64,000 nucleotides of DNA from Ophiodon elongatus (Eukaryota > Chordata > Actinopteri > Perciformes > Hexagrammidae). Numbering within the stretch: the stretch's first letter is position 1; every line of letters begins with the position of its first letter. Where the stretch lies: contig JACSYO010002166.1 of NCBI GenBank assembly GCA_016806645.1, positions 3,709,996 to 3,773,995 on the forward strand, read 5' to 3'. Position numbers and translations under genes: made by a program. Shown here piece by piece: positions 11,201 to 24,045 of the stretch. Under the pieces are notes generated by a model, which worked only from the letters and a program-made list of their open reading frames with translations, made no database searches and was not told where the DNA came from.

Positions 11201-13241
11201 AGGCAGCGAGGGGTGTTACAGAGACCAAGCAGCACTGGGTCTGGGGTGGGTGTTCCTTAGACCAAATGACAGCTCCTATGCTCACCCCATCTCCCCAAAA
11301 CCAACAAACCACCTGATCTAAAGTGGCTGTCACCAATAAAGAGTGCAGATAGAAAGACAAAATGCAAAGAAACATGACTGGATCACACTGGGGCATAATA
11401 CATCTCAAGTCTGATTTGTTACTGTAGTACACAGGGGGTTGGCAGGGTTGTGTGTGGACTGGAAGACTGTCTCCACACAAGGTTCAGGCCCTCAGGTTTA
11501 CTTTTCCATGTTGTCTAAACCATATTATAAAGCTTGCAGTATGTAAGTTTGTAACCAAGTTGTCTATACACCCATTTTTGTTAAAAAAACAAAAATTTTG
11601 AAATCTAGTTCATTTTAAAACTAGCTTGCTGTCCTGGTTATTACTGTAGGCTTTTAAACTGACTGCTCTCCAAGTCACCGACCTTCCAGCTCAGCAAGCC
11701 TGTCCAGTTACAGTATTTGTGGCATGATGCTGTAATTCAAGCAGGGCTAATCAGATAACCCTTAGTAAGAAAACTGTAGCCACTGTGATGACTTTTGGCA
11801 CACTGCAAAAGAAACAAAGCCATTGCAATAAGGCCAATTCTTTCACAGAATTTGTATGACGCAGCAGTACGAAAAACATGAATGTAGGAAGATAAAAACT
11901 TTATATCTAAAGAGACACAGACGCCACTAAGAATAATATAAAACAGAGAAGCAACCTTTAAAATGTGCTAATCCGTGGGTGTTGCTCTGTTGGGAGAAAA
12001 GACTAACAAGGTGTAAAAGGTGTAAAAACAAGAGGCAAGTCTTGGGAATTTGTGTAAAATTTCAGTCACTGTAGGGCATACAACATGCAGCATGTGACGC
12101 GTTAAGTGCTGTGTTGGTCGGAAACTGTCATCCAAGCATCCAGACACTCCACGACAAGCAGGCAGGGCCCTTTAACCATCAGAAACAACTCCTGACAGAG
12201 GGAGTTATTTGAAACTTGCCTCAACCCATGTGACAAGGCCAGAGTTGTTGAGGGGATGTTGCAGACAGTAAGGCATCTTCGATCAAAAGCTTCTGTTGTT
12301 TTGGATCACTACACTCCTGTCCAACTACATTTACCAATCTGGCCTTTATTCCTTTTCTTACCATTGTTTGCGCCACAAAGACAATTGTACCCATATATTT
12401 GTCAAATATCACAAATAATTCAAAAATGCATGTTGTAAAATTGTGGTGAGTTTTTTTTACTGCGGAAATATTAACATACCTGCAAGGTGCGGAAAACATT
12501 TATAATATGTTAAATTTGACATTTAAATATCTATGCAAATATGTTGGTGCTCTGTAGTAAAATGTTATTAAGTGGCATGAAACTGCATGCCCAGAGAAAT
12601 TTTAAACATGGAATCGTGAGTGTTATTTGTCAGTATAATATGAAATTAAAAGACTGGAGGCAGGATAAGGCCTGGCTTTGATTTTCAGACCACAACGCTG
12701 ACAAACAGTAATGAAATAGGTGCCGAAATAAAAAAGGTAGAGCAGCAATAACAGTGCCCTTCCAGGACAATTTATGTTAGGGAAATACTATTTAGTTAAA
12801 GTAGGTTATAATAAATTCCTCAATACGGATTTATTGAAGCTTAACATTCATATTTAAATTGCTGCCTTGACTGCTGCAGTGAACCTTTTAAAATAAAATC
12901 AACTTAGCTTAGCAGTCACTATTCATATTACACTCAATAATCTGGTGGATACATTGGTCCCCAGCTCACAGACAGACAGTTTACAGGTAGAGGAGGAACT
13001 GAAGTTCAGCTATGTGTGTGTATACAAGTGATGTGCATTAAATGCATGTCAGTGTACATGTACACTGTATTTTTTTCTCTTTTTTTGAGGGGAGGGGGGG
13101 GTTTGTATACCTACCGACATGACTTAAAGTTCCAAGGGCAACAGCAGCAGCAGCCCGCGATAACGCCCCCTGTCTCATCTATGGGTGTCTGGCGCCTGGC
13201 AGCACTATCAGTGACTGTGTGCCTAGATGTGTCCCCGTCCC

Positions 13242-13245
<4 letters not shown>
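11201..13245. other. non-coding stretch, nothing specific
   Basis: About 2 kb of mostly AT-rich sequence with one octamer ATGCAAAT at 12533-12540, a G-run block near 13088-13100 and an AGC-type run near 13142-13154. Open frames are below 130 codons and unrecognised. Confidence 0.55.

Positions 13246-13279
<34 letters not shown>
13246..13279. repeat. (CA)n microsatellite
   Basis: About 34 bases of CA repeat, directly visible. Confidence 0.95.
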
Positions 13280-13281
<2 letters not shown>

Positions 13282-14182
13282 TATCAGAGAGGGCCCTGCA
13301 GCTGGTGACAGGCTGCTTCTCTCAGTCTGCTGCCAGCCTGTTCAACACACAGCTCTCTATCCAACTCTTATCTCCATTGATTTCCTCCCCTGCCTCCAAA
13401 CTTAGATATGCACTCTTTAAAAGCAGGCCAACTGCAGAGTCTGGGCCCTGAGAAGGAAGGATATCTTGCTACTTGGGTGGTGAGTCCAAAGTATCAACGC
13501 TGCTGCATTTAGGTATCCTAATTTTGGTGCGATTAGTTCCAAAGCATTGGCGATATCTGCAGCGGAACAGGGGTAATGGTTTGATTTTGCTTGTGACTTC
13601 CATACTAAACATATGGACTCACAGTAAGTTGAATGGGATTGGATATAAGCAGCTGTTAAATATGTGGCTGGGGAGTTTCCTGTGATGTATGTGTTAGATC
13701 TACGTTATGTCCATATATTGACACGGTCATGAATTTCCATGTCAAATGTCTCAGCAGGATATTGCTGAAGGCTGTGATTTCTATCCAGCTGAGATGGGAG
13801 ATTCAAACCCTCCTCCTCATTACTTCTATAACATTTTCTTACCCCTCCGCTCTCCTCTAGAGTCCTTCTTTCCTTTTCCCATGGTTCTTCCCTATCTTTC
13901 TCCCAATTGCTCTTCCTTCCATTCCCCTCTTGGGTCCTGCTCCTCTTTCCAACTCCACCTTCTTCTCCTGCCCCTCCCCCTCCACCCTTCCATCAACTTC
14001 CCCCCACCCCACACACACACACAGAAACACACACACATACACGCGCACACACCCTCTTGTGCCGGCAGACTCCATCGATTGATTTCCCCTCACTGTGACA
14101 CATTTGGTGCAGCCGCATGTGGCCTATTAATTATATCCACAGCAGACTCTCGTCACGCTCTCCGTTTCCCAACAATACAACC

Positions 14183-14185
<3 letters not shown>
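13280..14185. other. non-coding stretch with pyrimidine-rich block
   Basis: Positions 13840-14010 are strongly C/T rich, followed by an impure CA array at about 14010-14052. The 182-codon plus-strand frame 13746-14294 is produced by these low-complexity blocks, with P/F/L then T/H runs, and is not supported as a gene. Confidence 0.6.

Positions 14186-14240
<55 letters not shown>
14186..14240. repeat. (CA)n microsatellite
   Basis: About 55 bases of pure CA repeat. Confidence 0.96.
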
Positions 14241-14244
<4 letters not shown>

Positions 14245-14713
14245 GCACTACCCTCAGAGCAGACAACCAGGGGTCTACTAGACAGCATCCATGACCCTGC
14301 AGATCACCCTTTAACCACTGGATTTGAGTGAGAAGCAGAAAGAGGAGGGGGAGGACTCAAACCTGGAGCGTTTGAGAGGAGGCAAACAGACAGTGGCAGT
14401 TGATGCGAGTTTGGGCCCATGTTGCGTGTAATCTTGCTAACATCTGTTAGCCATCATGTGTGTGGCTCCATTTAAAGTCCAGAGTGGACTAAGAGCCCTA
14501 GGAGGCTCCCTGCATCCCCGCTCGCAGGCTTTTAGCGGTGCTGCTCCAAATGTTTTCCTCTCCACAGACAGACGGATGGACGGAGACAGAACAAGAGCGA
14601 GGAGGAGAGAGGGCAGCCGAGACAGAGCCTGACACGCACATAACACAACAGCACTTAGCACATCAGGCTTTTTCCTCCATTGTGCGCACTTGTTTGTGTT
14701 TGTGCCATTCCCT

Positions 14714-14715
<2 letters not shown>
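14241..14715. other. non-coding stretch between two microsatellites
   Basis: Purine-rich in places (14330-14390 and 14565-14625). No gene or RNA recognised. It is flanked by CA at 14186-14240 and GT at 14716-14788, which are inverted relative to each other. Confidence 0.55.

Positions 14716-14788
<73 letters not shown>
14716..14788. repeat. (GT)n microsatellite
   Basis: About 73 bases of pure GT repeat, among the longest dinucleotide arrays in the window. Confidence 0.97.
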
Positions 14789-14791
<3 letters not shown>

Positions 14792-15049
14792 ATCTGGCAA
14801 ACAATACAGTAAGCCTTCGCTGCAGGCCTCTTACAGCCTCAAAATCCCAGGGTTTTATATTTAGCTCGTAATCACTATAATTTCCAAATTAGATACAGGC
14901 TGGCCAAGTACACATTCCTTCTGTACAATAGCCCTAAATGGTTGTCCTATCATCTACAGAGACAATCTCAGTAGAGAGACACTTTAAATATTAGAGTGAT
15001 ATTCAAAGACAATCCATAGTGATGAAAACAAGCGGAGCGTGCTAAACAG

Positions 15050-15240
15050 CTGCTGTTGAGGATATTGTGCGAAGGGAGGGGAGGGAGACACAGATTAAGA
15101 GCAGATTACAGAGCCTTTCCCTCTAGGGCCTCTATATTCCAGATTGACAATGTGGTGGGATTGGGAGATCAACCTGGAGATTTTCATATGAAAAGATGTT
15201 TTCCATCAGAGATTAACGGCTGTTATTATTCCTTAACTTT
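15050..15240. promoter_or_regulatory. CNE-like segment with clustered GATTA sites
   Basis: GATTA, the core bound by OTX/PITX-type K50 homeodomains, occurs at 15093-15097, 15104-15108 and 15211-15215. The first two are 11 bases apart, roughly one helical turn. The surrounding sequence is unique and motif-dense. Binding is inference. Confidence 0.27.
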
Positions 15241-15419
15241 TTTTTTCCTGCTCTCAAAACCTTGTTTCAAAACCTTGTTGTTGAGCAAAGTAGCAGAGAA
15301 ATGAGACAAACAGAATACAGTTTACATTCTGTGAGAGGAAAGGAGGAGGGAGGAGAGGATGGAGAAGCGCGATGTATTGAGAGGCATTTCTTGGCGTGAA
15401 AGCTGAACACTCAGAACCA

Positions 15420-16040
15420 TGCATTACATCTTACCATAAACAAAGGCTGGGGCTCATGCATTATTTATTGGCAATAATACCAAAGAGTGCGTGTATAGGA
15501 CGAATACATTAATCATATGATCATCTGGAGTTTACACTTGCTCATATTGTATCTGTTGGTTTGTTTGTGTACACTGGCTGATAAAGATGCTTATTGGTTT
15601 GATCATTACTGCCGTGGTTTTCCATACAATTACATGTGTGAGGATTAAAATGCATTTTTTTGTTCTTTCCGTGTGATGCATTGTGTAATAACATCATCTT
15701 TGTTTTGAATGTTTTAATCAACTAAAATTATATATATCAAAGAAAAAGAAAAAAAACAAGAAAAAAAAAACATCAAAGAGATAGAGTGGAGGTAGTTTAA
15801 AACAGCATCCTCATATTTCCTCGGCAAAATTAACTAGGTTTAAAAGGCAAGAAATAATAAAATATCAAACAAACAATGGCAACCAGGCCTATGGTGGAGA
15901 TAATATTAAAAACCAAACCATTTGATAATCCTATTGACACTATCTGATTCATTTTGCAAGCAGCCAAAGTAATTATAGCGTCAGAGATATTCTTTATGGG
16001 TCCTTGCCCATTACCATGCTCTATAATTAGATAAAACACA
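15420..16040. promoter_or_regulatory. CNE-like segment(s) with forkhead and homeodomain motifs
   Basis: The block near 15430-15560 has ATAAACAAAGG (forkhead plus SOX/TCF-like overlap) and ATTAATCATATGATCAT. The block at about 15870-16035 has GATAATCC and AATTATA-type sites. An A-rich low-complexity spacer separates them at about 15735-15775. A 69-codon minus-strand frame at 15830-16039 is AT-driven and unrecognised. Confidence 0.27.
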
Positions 16041-17599
16041 AGAGCACAGCAGCAGCACCCTGCAGAGCGAAGGGGGGGTACTCCCCAATGTCAGAAGAAG
16101 AGACCATAAAATACAAAAAAATATATATAAGAAAGATGAAAAAAGGTCCCCCCCATAGCTATTGATTTCAGCCCATGGTGGTGCAGATGTGTGTGTTGCA
16201 TTTTTGTATGTGCTGCATCTGTGCATACAGTACATGTGTGAAGGTGTGCATGTGTCCGCTTACATGTCTGTGTCTGTATGCAGGGTTGCATGTTAGCCTG
16301 CTGGTGTGTGTTCACAGATGATCCCATGCCAAAGAGGAAAAATCCCACAGGGTGAATCAATAGATAGTGCTGGATAATGGAGGCCTGCTAAGACAGCTGT
16401 GTTCTGCCTCTGCCACTGAGGAACATCAGTTAGTCCACGTAGCATCCCACCCCTGCCAAGGCATAGCTTGCTATGTACTGGTCAATGGACAACACCCACT
16501 TGCAGCTCGATTCACACAATAATCACAAATACAGACACACACACACGAGGGCGTGCACATGTGCGTGAGCAGCAAGAGGATAAACACACTCACAAACATT
16601 AAAAAGTGTGTGTGAAGTTGTCAAAGTGATGGTGGTGCTTTATTCTGGCAAAGGACTCCTAAACTCCTAAATTTATATTCCTGACATTTAGAAATATAAA
16701 TATTTAATCTATATTCCTGTACACATTTCACAGGGTCCCAATATAAATTAAAGTATGTGAAGGAAAAACTCACCTTTTTACAAAGGCTATGAAAAATGTC
16801 ACTGTTTCCTGTGTGAGTGGGTTAAATGTTTTATTTGGAAATGATCAAAGGCCATAAAATAAAATCTAAATAGCTAAATAGTCAGACAAATTAGTCAATC
16901 CATAAACCAGATTTTCTGCCTCCCTCTTTTCTCACAAAGTTAATGCAAAGACAAATCCCCCCCTCACCCCACCCTCTCTGCCATGCTTCAAAATCAATAC
17001 CAATAAAAATAAATCCTATCTAATGTCCTTAAGTGCACCCTTCGTTGATCAATACAGTTTACAACTTAACAAAACAGTCAATAAATATTAACAAGCAACC
17101 AAGCCTTAATGGACATTATTCACAGATTACAGTCTGGTATCAAAACATGAATGAAGAATTCTCTCAACTTTCTAGCAATATTAAAAGTCTTAATTACAAA
17201 GATCATCTGACTGAAGCTTCCATTAAATATCCACTGAGAGTGTAAAGGTACAAATGATGAAACTGTGCCTTAGTAGCAGATTTTCTAGGATTAAAGCAAA
17301 AACAATTATGTTTCAGATGTATTTGTACATCCACAGTCCAGTCTGCAGTTTCACTGTTTATCTTCCTCCAACACACCCATCTCTCTACTTGGTTTGGAGG
17401 TTTCAGTTGTAGTGCTATAACTGATAAAGAGCTGACAAAAAAATACTCCTTAATTAAAGAGCCATGAAGGAAGACTGAAGGTTTGTTCTACACAACACAC
17501 ACGCACACACAGTGTAACACAGCTACTGTAAGTTTGATGTGCTGTTGCTAATGAGAAAGGACAGTGGACCACAGTTAACATGTCTCTTTCTCTCCAGTA
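16041..17599. other. non-coding stretch, nothing specific
   Basis: Contains short impure TG/CA runs near 16185-16310 and 16531-16545, otherwise AT-rich. A GTGAGT preceded by AAG on the minus strand near 16768 resembles a splice donor, but there is no supporting exon. Confidence 0.55.
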
Positions 17600-17720
17600 A
17601 AAATGAGCTCATCGTTTCACATCATTATTCAAATCAAGCCCCTAATTCCTAAATTATTTGCATATTTAAAACTGGCTGGCTTTATTCTTGCCTTAGGCTG
17701 ACGAAAGTCGCAGTGATACG
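17600..17720. promoter_or_regulatory. CNE-like segment with octamer site
   Basis: A perfect POU octamer ATTTGCAT lies at 17656-17663 beside ATTATT and CCTAATTC homeodomain-like sequence. The segment then becomes GC-balanced. Regulatory role is inferred from motifs only. Confidence 0.27.
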
Positions 17721-17881
17721 GAGAGAAGGGAAAAAGGGTTTGCTACTATGAATATACTGCAGAAATCACTCACATTATAGTGCAGCTGCAGACACAATAG
17801 TAGAGACAACGACACTTAAATGTTCCTGTAGGAATGTTTGTCACTGGCCAGGAGCGAGCTCACCTTTAATATTTATAATTC

Positions 17882-17968
17882 ATGACACATTAGTCATTAA
17901 CTGTCGACGTTACTCAGCTCACATCTTGCTCAGTCATCAGTGTCGACACGCCATAGCCAATGTGTCAT
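17882..17968. repeat. nested symmetric palindrome
   Basis: ATGACACATT at 17882-17891 is the exact reverse complement of 17959-17968, and TGTCGAC at 17902-17908 is the exact reverse complement of 17942-17948. Both pairs share one symmetry axis at 17925 with an identical 10-base gap on each side. Scattered further pairs occur in the gaps and loop. This looks like a partly decayed hairpin element or a designed-looking regulatory palindrome. Confidence 0.85.
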
Positions 17969-18010
17969 ATATGTGAATTAATTTCCCTGCAAAGCATTTA
18001 TTAATTTAAT

Positions 18011-18387
18011 ACAGACAAGTAGAGCAAAATCAGACCAAGACACTGAATATGAAAACACACAAGAATAATACTGAGCTTGTGCTTCAATGAGCAATTATTC
18101 CTATTATCTATGCATCTATTGATTAACCTTTTAGTCTGTCAGAAAATACATATGATGATTTCTTACAGCCCAAGGTGAAATCATCAAACATCTAGTTTAG
18201 TTTCGACAGAGTCCAAAACCCAAACATATTTAGTTTACTATCTCATAAGACAAAGGGAAGTAGCAAATCTCCACATTTAAGCATTTTTGCTTGAAATTAA
18301 AAAAATATTGATTGTTATTTTTCAGTCAGTCAATCAAATAATCATTTCAGCTTTTTATTCACTTGAAAGTCTACAATACTTTCAACT
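18011..18387. other. AT-rich non-coding stretch
   Basis: No gene, RNA or repeat recognised. Confidence 0.55.
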
Positions 18388-18480
18388 AAGGTTGGGTATC
18401 ATTTGAACATTTCCAATTAGCCAATTCCATGTCCAAGTTTCCTACTAATACCATAACAATACTTGCTTGATCCCTTGCTC
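18388..18480 (+). mobile_element. possible degraded dispersed repeat
   Basis: It begins with GGTTGGGTATCATTTGAA, which resembles the start of a dispersed sequence I recall from many teleosts (GGTTGGGTATCGTTTGAA). Similarity fades quickly downstream. Weak call. Confidence 0.3.
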
Positions 18481-18737
18481 TGAAAAATATAAACATTTTC
18501 TTTCTACAAAACAAGCAGCCATACAACAACTTTGCCTAAATAAAATACAGTTAAACATTGAGGAAATCATGCTTTAAATGAGACTATGAAACTATCTGTC
18601 AAAGAATAAGTATAAGACTATTAATCTGACCACATAATTAATGCCCACTTTTTGGCAACTTGCAGTTCATTACACTTCAGCAAAGAAGAATTCAATTAAG
18701 TGAAAGTAGCAACAGCAAACTTTACAACAATATCATT

Positions 18738-19010
18738 GCAAGTAAAGGTTCTGCATTAAAATTCTACTCAAGTAAAAGTCCAGAAGTATCAGCAATAAAA
18801 TGCACACATTTTAGCTCATGAAACAGTTTGATAGGGTTTGCATAATGCCGTACAAACTGATTCCATGTTTGGTTCAAAATCACACATTATAATGTGTAAA
18901 GTAACTGAAGCTGCAGTAGCAGTGTAAAGTACTTTAAAATAGAAATACTCAAGTACTGTACCTCAAAATTGTACTTAATGAAAGTACCTGACTTTGCTTT
19001 TCATCACTGC
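18738..19010 (+). mobile_element. percomorph dispersed repeat copy (non-coding)
   Basis: This matches from memory a very common percomorph repeat. Landmarks in order are CTACTCAAGTAAAAGT near 18764, AATGTGTAAAGTAACT near 18891, AAATACTCAAGTACTGTACC near 18943-18962, AAAATTGTACTTAA near 18965 and a terminal CATCACTG near 19003. The copy is diverged, for example TTTTCATCACTG where TTTCCACCACTG is usual. There is no coding frame, so it is probably non-autonomous. Boundaries are approximate. Confidence 0.68.
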
Positions 19011-19460
19011 ATTTCAGTTGTTACTAAAGGTTGGATGCACAACCCTTATTTTCCACATAACATTTAAAAAATAGAAGTAAAAGTTTAAAATCGTCAAATT
19101 CGTAGCATGACCCTGAGAGAGAGGAATGAAGACACGGGACACTGCGTGTCTGTAAGGCTGTAGATGCAGATACACAACCTGATCCTCTGAATGGGGCTGA
19201 TACTTAACACTGTGTCACTGTCCGTACAGGTCAACAAAGCCCCAGGAACATATGGGTCATATTAGATGGGAATGGTGCAAGGCACACCGTACAGTGCTGC
19301 TCGTACAGTGTGTGTCTACGTGTGCATGTGTCTAAGAGGGGGGGTTTTGTGCGGCCAGAAAGTGTGCTGTAGTCACATCGGCGATATGGAACGTCACTGA
19401 ACCATGTCACTTGAGCAATCAATAGACGCAGACATCTGGTTAGTGATGGTATGTCAAGTA

Positions 19461-19463
<3 letters not shown>
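19011..19463. other. non-coding stretch, nothing recognised
   Basis: Unique-looking sequence; nothing specific. Confidence 0.55.

Positions 19464-19534
<71 letters not shown>
19464..19534. repeat. (GT)n microsatellite
   Basis: About 71 bases of GT repeat. The T/H- and V/C-rich frames on both strands across 19231-19682 are generated by it. Confidence 0.97.
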
Positions 19535-19536
<2 letters not shown>

Positions 19537-21119
19537 CGAAGGGTATTGTCCAGCGTTCTCTGAGTCATGTAACATTGCACTGCCTTTGTAACAGAAGAGG
19601 AGAGTTCCTGTAATGATTTATTCATCGCAACATCAAAGCTACATTCTAGCACAGGTGTCAAAAGTCCCATATTGCATGTCATGTCCGCAGAGTGTACTTT
19701 TCCAATAGATTTAATTCAATGCTGTTTAATTTTTCAACATTTATTCCCGTTCTAAAAGAGACCCACTGCTTCGTATTCCTGGCATTTTTGAAAAGCAAAC
19801 TGCATTTCTTACAGCGCGGCCCCGAGCAGCACACTAACCGATGATTCACATTTAACAAACAAAAATGAAATAAAACATGAAAAACAGAAAAAGAGAGTTA
19901 GACCGCCTGAGAGACAGACAGATACACATGCACAAATACAGAAGCAGAAAGAGATGAGTGCTAGTGTGAATAGGAAGGAGAGAGAGTATGCTGAATCCCA
20001 CTCAGACCACCTGCTCATCAGTTCCTCTGGCACAACAGATACTGTCATTGTCCACACAAACACAAACACGCACACACACACACATACTAAGCTCAAATAT
20101 AAAAATCTCCCGGTGCGCTCACAGAAAGCCTTTCCCAGTCCCTCCCACATCAGATGCTGGGCACACAGACTTGATTTAAAACTGTTAGGTGCCATTCAAT
20201 ATGGGCTTGGTTTGGAGCCAAGCCTCGGACATTTCTCAAAGGTTCTGCTCAGTTACCTGCTTAGTTATTTGTTCCAGCATACTTCAGAAAAGAAGCCTGC
20301 GGTGTGTTTGTATAAGAAGTTTTGATTTCCTTCCTTGGGCCTTGGTTTTGTTTTTCCTTGTTTGGTTGTTGTTGAGGAATAATAATTTGTGATATTTCTG
20401 CTTTATCTAAAAAGATTGTAAGCGACCCAGAACAAAGAGGAGACTCTGCTTGGTTAAAGGTTTCGTCAATTAACAGAAATGTCACGGCTGCAGTACTCTG
20501 AAAGCATTTCATACAACATAAAAAATGTGTTTAAAAAAAGCCCATTTGGTATGTGTCAGGCTAAAATAATTATTAGGTCTTTTCATAAAGATAATCATAA
20601 TTTTGATCCACAATGTCAAAAAGTATTTACAGCATAAAAATATATATTTTAATGCACTAGGGTAATTTCCAGAATACAGATAGAAAATTGACAAAATCAC
20701 AATAAACAATGAAGGACCTTGTTTTAAGAGAAAAATGGGAAAATATAAAAAAAACTATTACTGATCATTTGAGAAAAATGAAAAGAATCATCACATTTTT
20801 TGGCATGAACCAATATGTTATGCAGTGGAAAACACTGTCTGTCTCTGCAGTGCCCTGGCCCAATGCCACCTCCCCCCATCTATTATTCTCCATTGAGAGG
20901 ATTCCATTGAGGGGACAGGTGCAGCTATGCATCAGCCCTTCCCCATAGGGAAAAAAGACAGTCCACTGTGCACATGCAGTCACACAAACACATAATGTCA
21001 CACAATATATAACACACACAAGCATATGTAGCGCCCTCCACCCCCACTGTCTATGTATGGTTTGGTCAGAGAGTGTGTGTGTGTGTGTGTGGGGAGGGGG
21101 GATACTCAGGTACCCAAGG
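19535..21119. other. non-coding stretch with short repeats
   Basis: Contains an impure CA array at about 20052-20084, A/T-rich DNA at 20510-20800 and a GT plus G-run tract at 21072-21100. No gene recognised. Confidence 0.55.
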
Positions 21120-21600
21120 TAATGGCACCTGGGGTTATTCAGGCCTAAATGGCGGCCCTGGCTACACTGCAGCTCACAAAGTGCCTGTATGAGCACCGCA
21201 GAGACTAATGCGCCTGTGCACACAATGTCTCGCTCAACTACAAAGGACAGGTGTGTGTGTGTCACTAAATTGTCCCCCCGTTGTCTGGGCCTCTCCGAGT
21301 GGCAGGCCCTGTCCATTAGCCGCAATTTAACAGGATGATCAGAGTGCTTGAAAAGGGCCACATCAAACAGGTCTGGAGAATCCCAGGTGCCCGTCGCAAA
21401 CGCAGGCATCGGCAATAACCAAGCCCACTTACAGGCCAAATGTATTCTGTGAGGGAAATGAAGATGTTCCTCCTCCATCCAAGGCCCCTTTTGTTCTGCG
21501 GTGGAAAGACAGGAAGGATTGTCTCTAAGTTCACGTGGTGTCTGGGTGATGAGAGCATTGGGGGCAATTATCTTTCTGAGATGCATATTAATATCTTACT
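21120..21600. promoter_or_regulatory. CNE-like segment under the longest chance ORF
   Basis: Unique sequence of balanced composition ending in GGGGCAATTATCTT and ATGCATATTAATAT (GATA-like and POU/homeodomain-like). The 273-codon minus-strand frame 20765-21586 covers it but also crosses a CA array and shows C/V/T-rich translation from low complexity. No domain is recognised, so I prefer non-coding constraint over a gene. A comparison of codon-position substitution patterns would decide. Confidence 0.3.
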
Positions 21601-23923
21601 AATGGAAAACTGATGGTCCTGTTATGATAAAGTAATAAGACACTGTAGAGCGCATACAATAGAAAAGCTGATGTTAAGTACAAAGACAAAGCGAAAGCTC
21701 TAATTTTGCACTCAGATATTCACCTTATGTAGCTAGGTTACACAGTCTTGAACTCACTTATCACTGTTGTGTTCTTGCTTTCAGCGAGGCACAATGGTCA
21801 CTACAGGTAACAGCTTTGAATTTAAATTTCACAGCATAGCGAGTGAAGTTGAATAAGATGAACAATGAAAAATGTTTAATTAGACACTAATATAAAGTCC
21901 CTCTTTCATTCTCATTTCTCCTCCTCTTTATCTAGTCCTCCGCCTCATGTTTAAAGTGGATTTACTAGGTGAAGACAAAAGAGAATCATATCTTCCAAGC
22001 CGTCCTACTATTATTTAAAATATGCACATTTTAATCCAAGAAAAACACCAAGTGCTTTACATAAGCAGCATTCGCAGCAGTTATACCTATAACTCACAAA
22101 GCAGTCTGCTCTCAGCACAAGATCACATCTCTTTGAGCTTTCGGGGAAAGACATATTTCAAGCTTTCATCTATGAGTGAATGCTCCGTCTTGTATGATAT
22201 CATTTCTCCTCCTGAATCTAGGACAAGGCTCAAGCAGGACAGTGGAATTGGGACTAAAAGGACACCATGTCCCAAGTTACCTTGTTGATTTATGACCAGA
22301 AGTGTGCCCCTACAGTGACCTCTATAGGTGTCACCCAGACAGGGATGCGGCGCGCAGGCCGAGATGACAAAGCTTCTCTGCAGAGGTCATGCCCTGCCCT
22401 GCAGCCACGTTCTGTGAGACTCATCACAAGCCCTGGACACACTTCTCCAACAGCATTAAGTTCTTCTGGGAAAAGTGTCTAGCCGCAGGCCGTAGGCTTG
22501 TGACACTAAAGCAATCATAACCACCTGCTCGTTGACGTGCCCCAACTGTGCTGAAGCGCACCACGCTCCTTTTGCACGTTTACTTCTGAGCCAATGTTTG
22601 TAATGCTTCTCGCAGAACTGCTGATCCACATCAGCTCACTCATTGGGCATCGTTAATCATCACGTGCTTTAGCTTTTTTATGACAATTTAAATCATTTAC
22701 ATTAAGTCAGCTCTACCAACAGTGAAGGTTTACACTTAAAATATACAAGCAAACATACACACAAGAGCACCAAATCACAAAAAAAAAAAAAAAAGATTAA
22801 TAGTGATTTCCTTTCTCTGACCATAGGATGTGACTGATAAGGTTCAGACACACAAGCATAAAGAGATGAAGAAAGAGGCAGAGAGTGAGGGAGACTGGGT
22901 CCTTTTACACTGACAGGTGTGCAACACTGACTGGCCCCTTTGAAAAGCATCCATTTCCTTAGCAACTGGACATCAGTTCAATTCAGCCAGGCGATTTTAG
23001 CAGATGGCTTGGTAAATACCTTGCCATGTGTTCCTGAGGAGAAACTATAATGCATCATGGCAAAACACACGCACATTTGCCCAACCTCACACGCCACATT
23101 CACATAATCCATCCGCCGTCACGCCATCCTCCCTCTTCTCCTATTTAAGGCTTGTTTGTATTCAAAAATAAATATTCACTAAATATGTATCAAGGTTTCA
23201 CACTTTCTGAATAGCTTTTATGGTAGCCGTTACAAACTTAATAGAGAATGCAAGACACAGTCTTCCTTTGGAACAATCAGCTTCAGTCAAAGGTCTCAAT
23301 TCATTTAATTGTGTAACCATGGTTACCACCATTTTGTACATACTGTACAAAACACAGCCAAAGGTTCTTCCATTGAATATAAAAATAGCTCCAAGGATAG
23401 AGCAAATGTAGACTCTAACGAAATGGCTTGAACCATGAGAGACACACAATAGTCCTTTCAAGGGCACTGTGGAGTCACGCAGTGCAGACATTTTGTGGAT
23501 GTTTAAATGGGGACCTTAAAGTTGAGGGACCAAGGTCTCCATATGAAGCACTATGCTTTATTCCCTGTCGTTCTTTCTCTCTTGCTGTCACACTGCTCTG
23601 ACCTTGCTTTATTATGTTGACAGTACTCAGCACCGCCCATTACCTTCCCTCTAAACACACAAACATGTCAATGCCCACTCTCTCGCCTTCACTAGGTTTT
23701 CATTCTTGTACTCTTGTTGCTTTCTCTTGCCACTTTCTCTAATCTATTTCATTTATCTTTACACTTGTCTTTCCCATATTTATCTATCTGTTCAAATTCT
23801 TCGGTCATGTGTTGCAGCTGCACAGGGCAACTGAGACCAGCTGGAGAGTTCAGTTCGGCTACAGACCCTGTCATTAACATTAAGCCCCCCCCCCGAGTGG
23901 CCCAGTACTGGGGCCTGTGGTCA
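21601..23923. other. non-coding stretch, nothing specific
   Basis: Contains a 16-base poly-A near 22778-22794, a CT-rich block near 23570-23810 and a C10 run at 23885-23894. Open frames are at most 97 codons and unrecognised. Confidence 0.55.
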
Positions 23924-24000
23924 TTGTGTGTGTGCGTGTGCGTGCATGCGTGAGAGAGAGACAGAGAGACAGAGACAGAGACAGAGACAGAGACAGAGAC

Positions 24001-24045
<45 letters not shown>

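Noticed and set aside
13790..13815. GATTCAAACCC as a tRNA T-loop
   Set aside because: No matching A box, acceptor stem or anticodon arm can be built around it.
13746..14294. 182-codon plus-strand open frame
   Set aside because: Made from a CT-rich block and two CA arrays (P/L/F and T/H runs).
15830..16039. 69-codon minus-strand hydrophobic frame resembling a small membrane protein
   Set aside because: I/L/F richness follows from AT-rich DNA, and the true context is a motif-dense non-coding segment with no promoter or homology.
20765..21586. 273-codon minus-strand open frame, longest in the window
   Set aside because: It crosses a CA array and C/V/T-rich low complexity, shows no domain or repeat pattern of a known protein family, and is overlapped by a second minus-strand frame. 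A chance frame over a CNE-like block is more likely.
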